From Duncaniella sp. (GTDB lineage: Bacteria > Bacteroidota > Bacteroidia > Bacteroidales > Muribaculaceae), in NCBI GenBank assembly GCA_022511285.1, contig JAFLRW010000067.1, forward strand, positions 1 to 9,445: DNA of 9,445 nt, read 5' to 3'. The notes below the pieces were generated by a model. It ran no database searches and was not told the DNA's origin. It saw only the letters and a program-made list of their open reading frames with translations. Below are positions 6,570 to 9,445 of this stretch, piece after piece. A program made the translations under genes and the position numbers. How positions within the stretch are numbered: position 1 is the stretch's first letter; every line of letters begins with the position of its first letter.

Positions 6570-7961
6570 ATGAAAAAACTCATCCCTTTAGTGCTGACGA
6601 TGGTTATCGGCCTATCGGCAGTGGCACAGACACCCGAGTATTCCGCCGCAATGATTAGATCACACGGCAAGGAGTGGTCTGCCGACAAGTCGTGGGACTA
6701 TGTCAGCGGCCTTGTGGCCAAAACCATTCTTATGTACTGTGCCCAATATCCCGACGACGCCCTATCTACACAAGCCTATGGCTGGTGTAAGACTTATGCT
6801 GACCGCGCCATCAATTCCGACGGCAGCTTTTATAGCTTCGGTAAAGGGAGCTTAGACAATATCGCATCCGGAAAGGTGCTTTTAGACCTCTATCTTCACG
6901 AATCGGCAATCAACACAGCCAATGGTGAGCGCTATCGCAAGGCGGCAGAGTTTCTTTACACATATCTGCGTTACGAATATGTCCGTATCAACCGTGACGA
7001 GGCTAAAGGCTGTTTTATCCACAAGGATTCATATCCCGACCAGATGTGGCTCGACGGCCTGTATATGGGGGCAGCTTACTATGCCGAATATCTCTCTATC
7101 TTCGCTCCTGACGACAACGATGCGTGGAGCGACATTGCAATGCAGTTCACCACCATTCACAGCCACACCTACAATGCCGACAAATCACTCAACTATCACG
7201 GGTGGAGCGCCAATCCCTCGGACGCCAATTCATTCTGGGCCAAAACAAGTGATCCTTACAAAGGTTGCAGTCAGGAGTTCTGGGGACGCGGCATGGGATG
7301 GTATGCCGCCGCGCTGGCGGATGTATTGGAGATGATGCCCTGTGAACATCAAGACTATGAGGCTTTAAAGCAGATTTTTGTTCAGGTGGCCGAAGGCATC
7401 TGCCGTTGGCAAGATTCAAAGAGCGGAGTGTGGTATCAGCTTTTACAGCACGACAACACGTTTAGAAGCGCCAAAGGTAACTACAATTACCTCGAGGCAT
7501 CGGCATCAAGCATGTTCACCTACGCACTCCTGAAAGGACTCCGACTCGGATTGCTTGACTATGCTAAAGTCGGTCCTATAGCCCAAAAAGCTTATGATGG
7601 TTTGATTACCACATTTATCACTCCCTCATCCGCCGGGATTGACATCAATTATATCTGCCGTTCAGCCGGACTCGGTCCCTCCAACAAGCCCGAGCGCAAC
7701 GGCACTGCCGACTATTATCTTGACGGCAGCGATGTCAACATCGTCTCCAACGAAGGCAAAGGTATCGGCTCGTTCATAATGGCAAGTTTGGAGTATGAGA
7801 AATTTCTCCAGTCCTCATCCACTTTGTTACGGCCCGTCACCCACGATTCAGAATCGGCAGTGATGATATATGACATCCAAGGCCGCCAATGTCAGACAGC
7901 CCCTAATGGCCTCTACATTGAGCTCCGCGACGGGGTGGCCACAAAGAAGATTAATCGTTAA
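6570..7961 (+). CDS. Secreted GH105 unsaturated rhamnogalacturonyl hydrolase family protein
   Basis: A 463-residue glycoside hydrolase of family GH105 (YteR/RhiN type, (alpha/alpha)6 barrel). These enzymes remove the 4,5-unsaturated uronic acid left at the non-reducing end after pectin or rhamnogalacturonan lyase cleavage. Residues 1-19 form a signal peptide with an AVA-Q cleavage site. Family signatures are SLDNIASGK (94-102, Asp96), YPDQMWLDGLYMG (155-167, with Asp162 the probable general acid/base), FWGRGMGWYAAALADVL (237-253) and NYLEASASSMFTYALLKGLR (306-325). Residues about 428-463 lie after the barrel and read like a short type IX secretion C-terminal domain: IYDIQGRQ, NGLYIEL, KKINR. 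The ATG is preceded by AT-rich sequence without a Shine-Dalgarno. The gene stands alone between a divergent promoter region and a terminator, with no SusC/SusD, lyase or regulator in view, so its exact substrate cannot be inferred from context. Confidence 0.9.
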   Translation: MKKLIPLVLTMVIGLSAVAQTPEYSAAMIRSHGKEWSADKSWDYVSGLVAKTILMYCAQYPDDALSTQAYGWCKTYADRAINSDGSFYSFGKGSLDNIASGKVLLDLYLHESAINTANGERYRKAAEFLYTYLRYEYVRINRDEAKGCFIHKDSYPDQMWLDGLYMGAAYYAEYLSIFAPDDNDAWSDIAMQFTTIHSHTYNADKSLNYHGWSANPSDANSFWAKTSDPYKGCSQEFWGRGMGWYAAALADVLEMMPCEHQDYEALKQIFVQVAEGICRWQDSKSGVWYQLLQHDNTFRSAKGNYNYLEASASSMFTYALLKGLRLGLLDYAKVGPIAQKAYDGLITTFITPSSAGIDINYICRSAGLGPSNKPERNGTADYYLDGSDVNIVSNEGKGIGSFIMASLEYEKFLQSSSTLLRPVTHDSESAVMIYDIQGRQCQTAPNGLYIELRDGVATKKINR

Positions 7962-7974
7962 GCACAGGCTTAAG

Positions 7975-8023
7975 AACAGAACGAGTGTGCATTCGCTAAG
8001 GAGGAATGCACACTCGTTCTGTT
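7975..8023. terminator. Perfect 20-bp hairpin, probable bidirectional terminator
   Basis: The arms 7975-7994 and 8004-8023 are perfectly complementary over 20 bp and are separated by a 9-nt loop. The hairpin sits 13 nt after the GH105 stop and 19 nt after the malic enzyme stop on the opposite strand, so it is placed to end both converging transcripts. The stem has a GC-containing core (CGAGTGTGC) with AAC/GTT ends. The T-tract is short on both sides (TTT at 8022-8024 on the plus strand), so termination is likely but its strength is uncertain. Confidence 0.8.
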
Positions 8024-8042
8024 TAAGTGTTGATGCGTGTGA

Positions 8043-9445
8043 TTAAGCCTGTTGCTTTTCGGCTATGGCTGCGGCATCGATTACGGCCACTGCGATAAGA
8101 TTGATGATATCGCGCACTTCGGCGTCAACATTGATGAAGTGGATAGACTTGTTCAGACCCATCTGGATTGGGCCTATGCTCTCGCCCACACCCATCTCAA
8201 GCATAATGCGGTATGCCGCACTGGCTGCTGAAAGGTTGGGGAATACGAGAGTGTTGACATCCTTTCCTTTGAGGCGATTGAAGGGGAACACCTTATCACG
8301 CACAGTGGTGTTGAAGGCATAGTTGATCTGCATTTCGCCGTCGATGGCAAGGTCGGGCTGCTGCTCGTGGATGCGGTCGACCACGTTGTGCACTTTGGCA
8401 CACTCCGCTTCGTTGTTTGAACCGAAATTTGAGTATGACACAAGTGCCATCACAGGTTCGTGGGCGAAGAACTTGACGGCATCCGCCGTGAGGCGTGTAA
8501 TGTCATAGAGAGTGTCTTCATCGGTGGTGCCGTTAATCATAGTATCGGCAAGGAAGTAAGTGCCTTTCGATGTCTCGAGCACGTGGAGTGATGCAAAATG
8601 GTCGTAGCCTTCACGGATGCCCACTACCTCGCGGGCAATCTCGGCAGTGTGGTTGTTGGCCGAGCGGATGCCTGAGATAAATGCGTCGGCATCGCCGTTC
8701 TCCACCATCATCATGCCGAAGTAGCTGCGTTCAAACATCTTTTCGAGAGCATTCTGAAAGTTTTCGCCCTGACGCTGGCGTTTTTCGCTGAGCATGCGGG
8801 CATAGCGTTCGCGGCGGGGTGCTTCGCGGTCGTGGCGCAGGTTGACAATCTCGATGCCTGAGATGTCGATGCCAAGGCGAGCGGCACGCTTTGCTATCAT
8901 CTCCTCGTTGCCGAGCAGCAGAGGTATACAGAGGCCTTCCGTAGCGGCAAACGTGGCGGCACGGAGCATATTGTCGGTATTGGCATCGGCAAACACCACA
9001 CGTTTCGGATTGGAGCGAGCGGCCTCGTTGATGCGGCGGGTAAACTTGCGGTCGTTCCCTTTGAGGCGGAGCAGCTTCTCATCGTAGGCAGCCCAGTCCT
9101 CAATGGGACGGCGGGCCACACCGCTGTCCATAGCGCCGCGAGCCACAGCGGGAGCCACGGCTGTGAGCAGACGGGGGTCAAACGGAGTGGGCACGATATA
9201 CTCGCGACCAAATTTGAGGTTGGCGCGGCCCACGGCTGCGTTGACCACCGGAGGCACCGGCTTACGTGCAATCTCGGCGATAGCCTTGACGGCATAGATT
9301 TTCATCGTCTCGTTGATTTCCGAGGCGCCGCAGTCAAGCGCTCCGCGGAAAATGTAGGGGAAGCCGAGCACATTGTTTATCTGGTTGGGATAGTCTGAGC
9401 GGCCGGTTGCCATCACAAGGTCGGGGCGTGCGGCAGTGGCGGTCT
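8043..9445 (-). CDS. maeB: NADP-type malic enzyme with phosphotransacetylase-like domain, C-terminal part
   Basis: Cytoplasmic oxidative decarboxylation of malate to pyruvate with NADP reduction is the role of MaeB-type malic enzymes. The frame is open to the right edge: codons upstream of the GTG at 9416 continue as TATAARPDL and join ATGRSDYPNQ, a core motif of the NAD(P)-binding domain. The true start is therefore outside the window and the GTG is not a start. About 467 residues are visible of a family usually near 760. The end of the malic enzyme domain (NNVLGFPYIFRGALD, then VPTPFDPRLL) covers roughly 9445-9060. The phosphotransacetylase-like domain (about 9020-8050) includes FADANTDNMLRAA, DAFISGIRSANNH, MALVSYSNFGSNN and GPIQMGLNKSIH. 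In this family that domain is generally regulatory (acetyl-CoA sensing) rather than catalytic. It converges on the GH105 gene and shares the intervening hairpin. Identification is very secure; the symbol rests on domain architecture. Confidence 0.95.
   Translation of the reverse strand, partial: TATAARPDLVMATGRSDYPNQINNVLGFPYIFRGALDCGASEINETMKIYAVKAIAEIARKPVPPVVNAAVGRANLKFGREYIVPTPFDPRLLTAVAPAVARGAMDSGVARRPIEDWAAYDEKLLRLKGNDRKFTRRINEAARSNPKRVVFADANTDNMLRAATFAATEGLCIPLLLGNEEMIAKRAARLGIDISGIEIVNLRHDREAPRRERYARMLSEKRQRQGENFQNALEKMFERSYFGMMMVENGDADAFISGIRSANNHTAEIAREVVGIREGYDHFASLHVLETSKGTYFLADTMINGTTDEDTLYDITRLTADAVKFFAHEPVMALVSYSNFGSNNEAECAKVHNVVDRIHEQQPDLAIDGEMQINYAFNTTVRDKVFPFNRLKGKDVNTLVFPNLSAASAAYRIMLEMGVGESIGPIQMGLNKSIHFINVDAEVRDIINLIAVAVIDAAAIAEKQQA

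Noticed and set aside
8846..9020. Whether the malic enzyme frame contains a separate phosphotransacetylase gene (pta).
   Set aside because: The frame is continuous from the malic enzyme motifs into the phosphotransacetylase-like domain with no stop or start between them, which is the normal MaeB architecture.
9414..9416. GTG as a possible start of the malic enzyme gene.
   Set aside because: The frame stays open to the window edge, and the codons upstream encode residues (ARPDL) that lead into the conserved ATGRSDYPNQ motif; the domain would also be cut in half.

Overview
The window looks like ordinary chromosomal DNA from a Bacteroidales bacterium. The gut Muribaculaceae or Prevotella side is the likeliest, but the family assignment is inference. 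The supporting signs are Bacteroidetes-type protein families (a large OstA-like protein, a DUF4105 membrane protein, a MaeB-type malic enzyme), AT-rich start regions without Shine-Dalgarno sequences, a TAnnTTTG-type promoter box, and a short type IX secretion-like C-terminal tail on a secreted glycoside hydrolase. I see no rRNA or tRNA genes, insertion sequences, CRISPR arrays or phage genes.

Layout. Positions 32-6372 hold four minus-strand genes transcribed in the order SurA-like peptidyl-prolyl isomerase, OstA-like (LptA-related) protein, MutL and DUF4105 protein. They are joined by a 4-nt overlap, an 8-nt overlap and a 2-nt gap, so they almost certainly form one operon. Its promoter probably lies just upstream of the isomerase gene, at about 6412-6419. 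Positions 6373-6569 are a divergent intergenic region. Positions 6570-7961 carry a plus-strand secreted GH105 hydrolase (unsaturated rhamnogalacturonyl hydrolase family). A perfect 20-bp inverted repeat at 7975-8023 sits between convergent genes and probably terminates both. From 8043 to the right edge runs the C-terminal part of a minus-strand NADP-type malic enzyme (MaeB), whose N-terminus lies outside the window.

How the genes fit together. Three of the four operon genes serve the cell envelope: a periplasmic chaperone for outer-membrane proteins, an LPS-transport-like protein, and a periplasmic/membrane protein of unknown function. The mismatch repair gene mutL is translationally coupled between them. 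The GH105 gene is a single transcription unit for trimming pectin-derived oligosaccharides, with no SusC/SusD pair or regulator in view. MaeB links malate to pyruvate and NADPH in central metabolism.

I found no clearly new multi-gene system. The points most worth a second look are a MutL whose C-terminal endonuclease metal site appears lost, an 18-bp in-frame tandem repeat in the OstA-like gene, the shortened type IX-like tail on GH105, and the uncharacterised DUF4105 protein.
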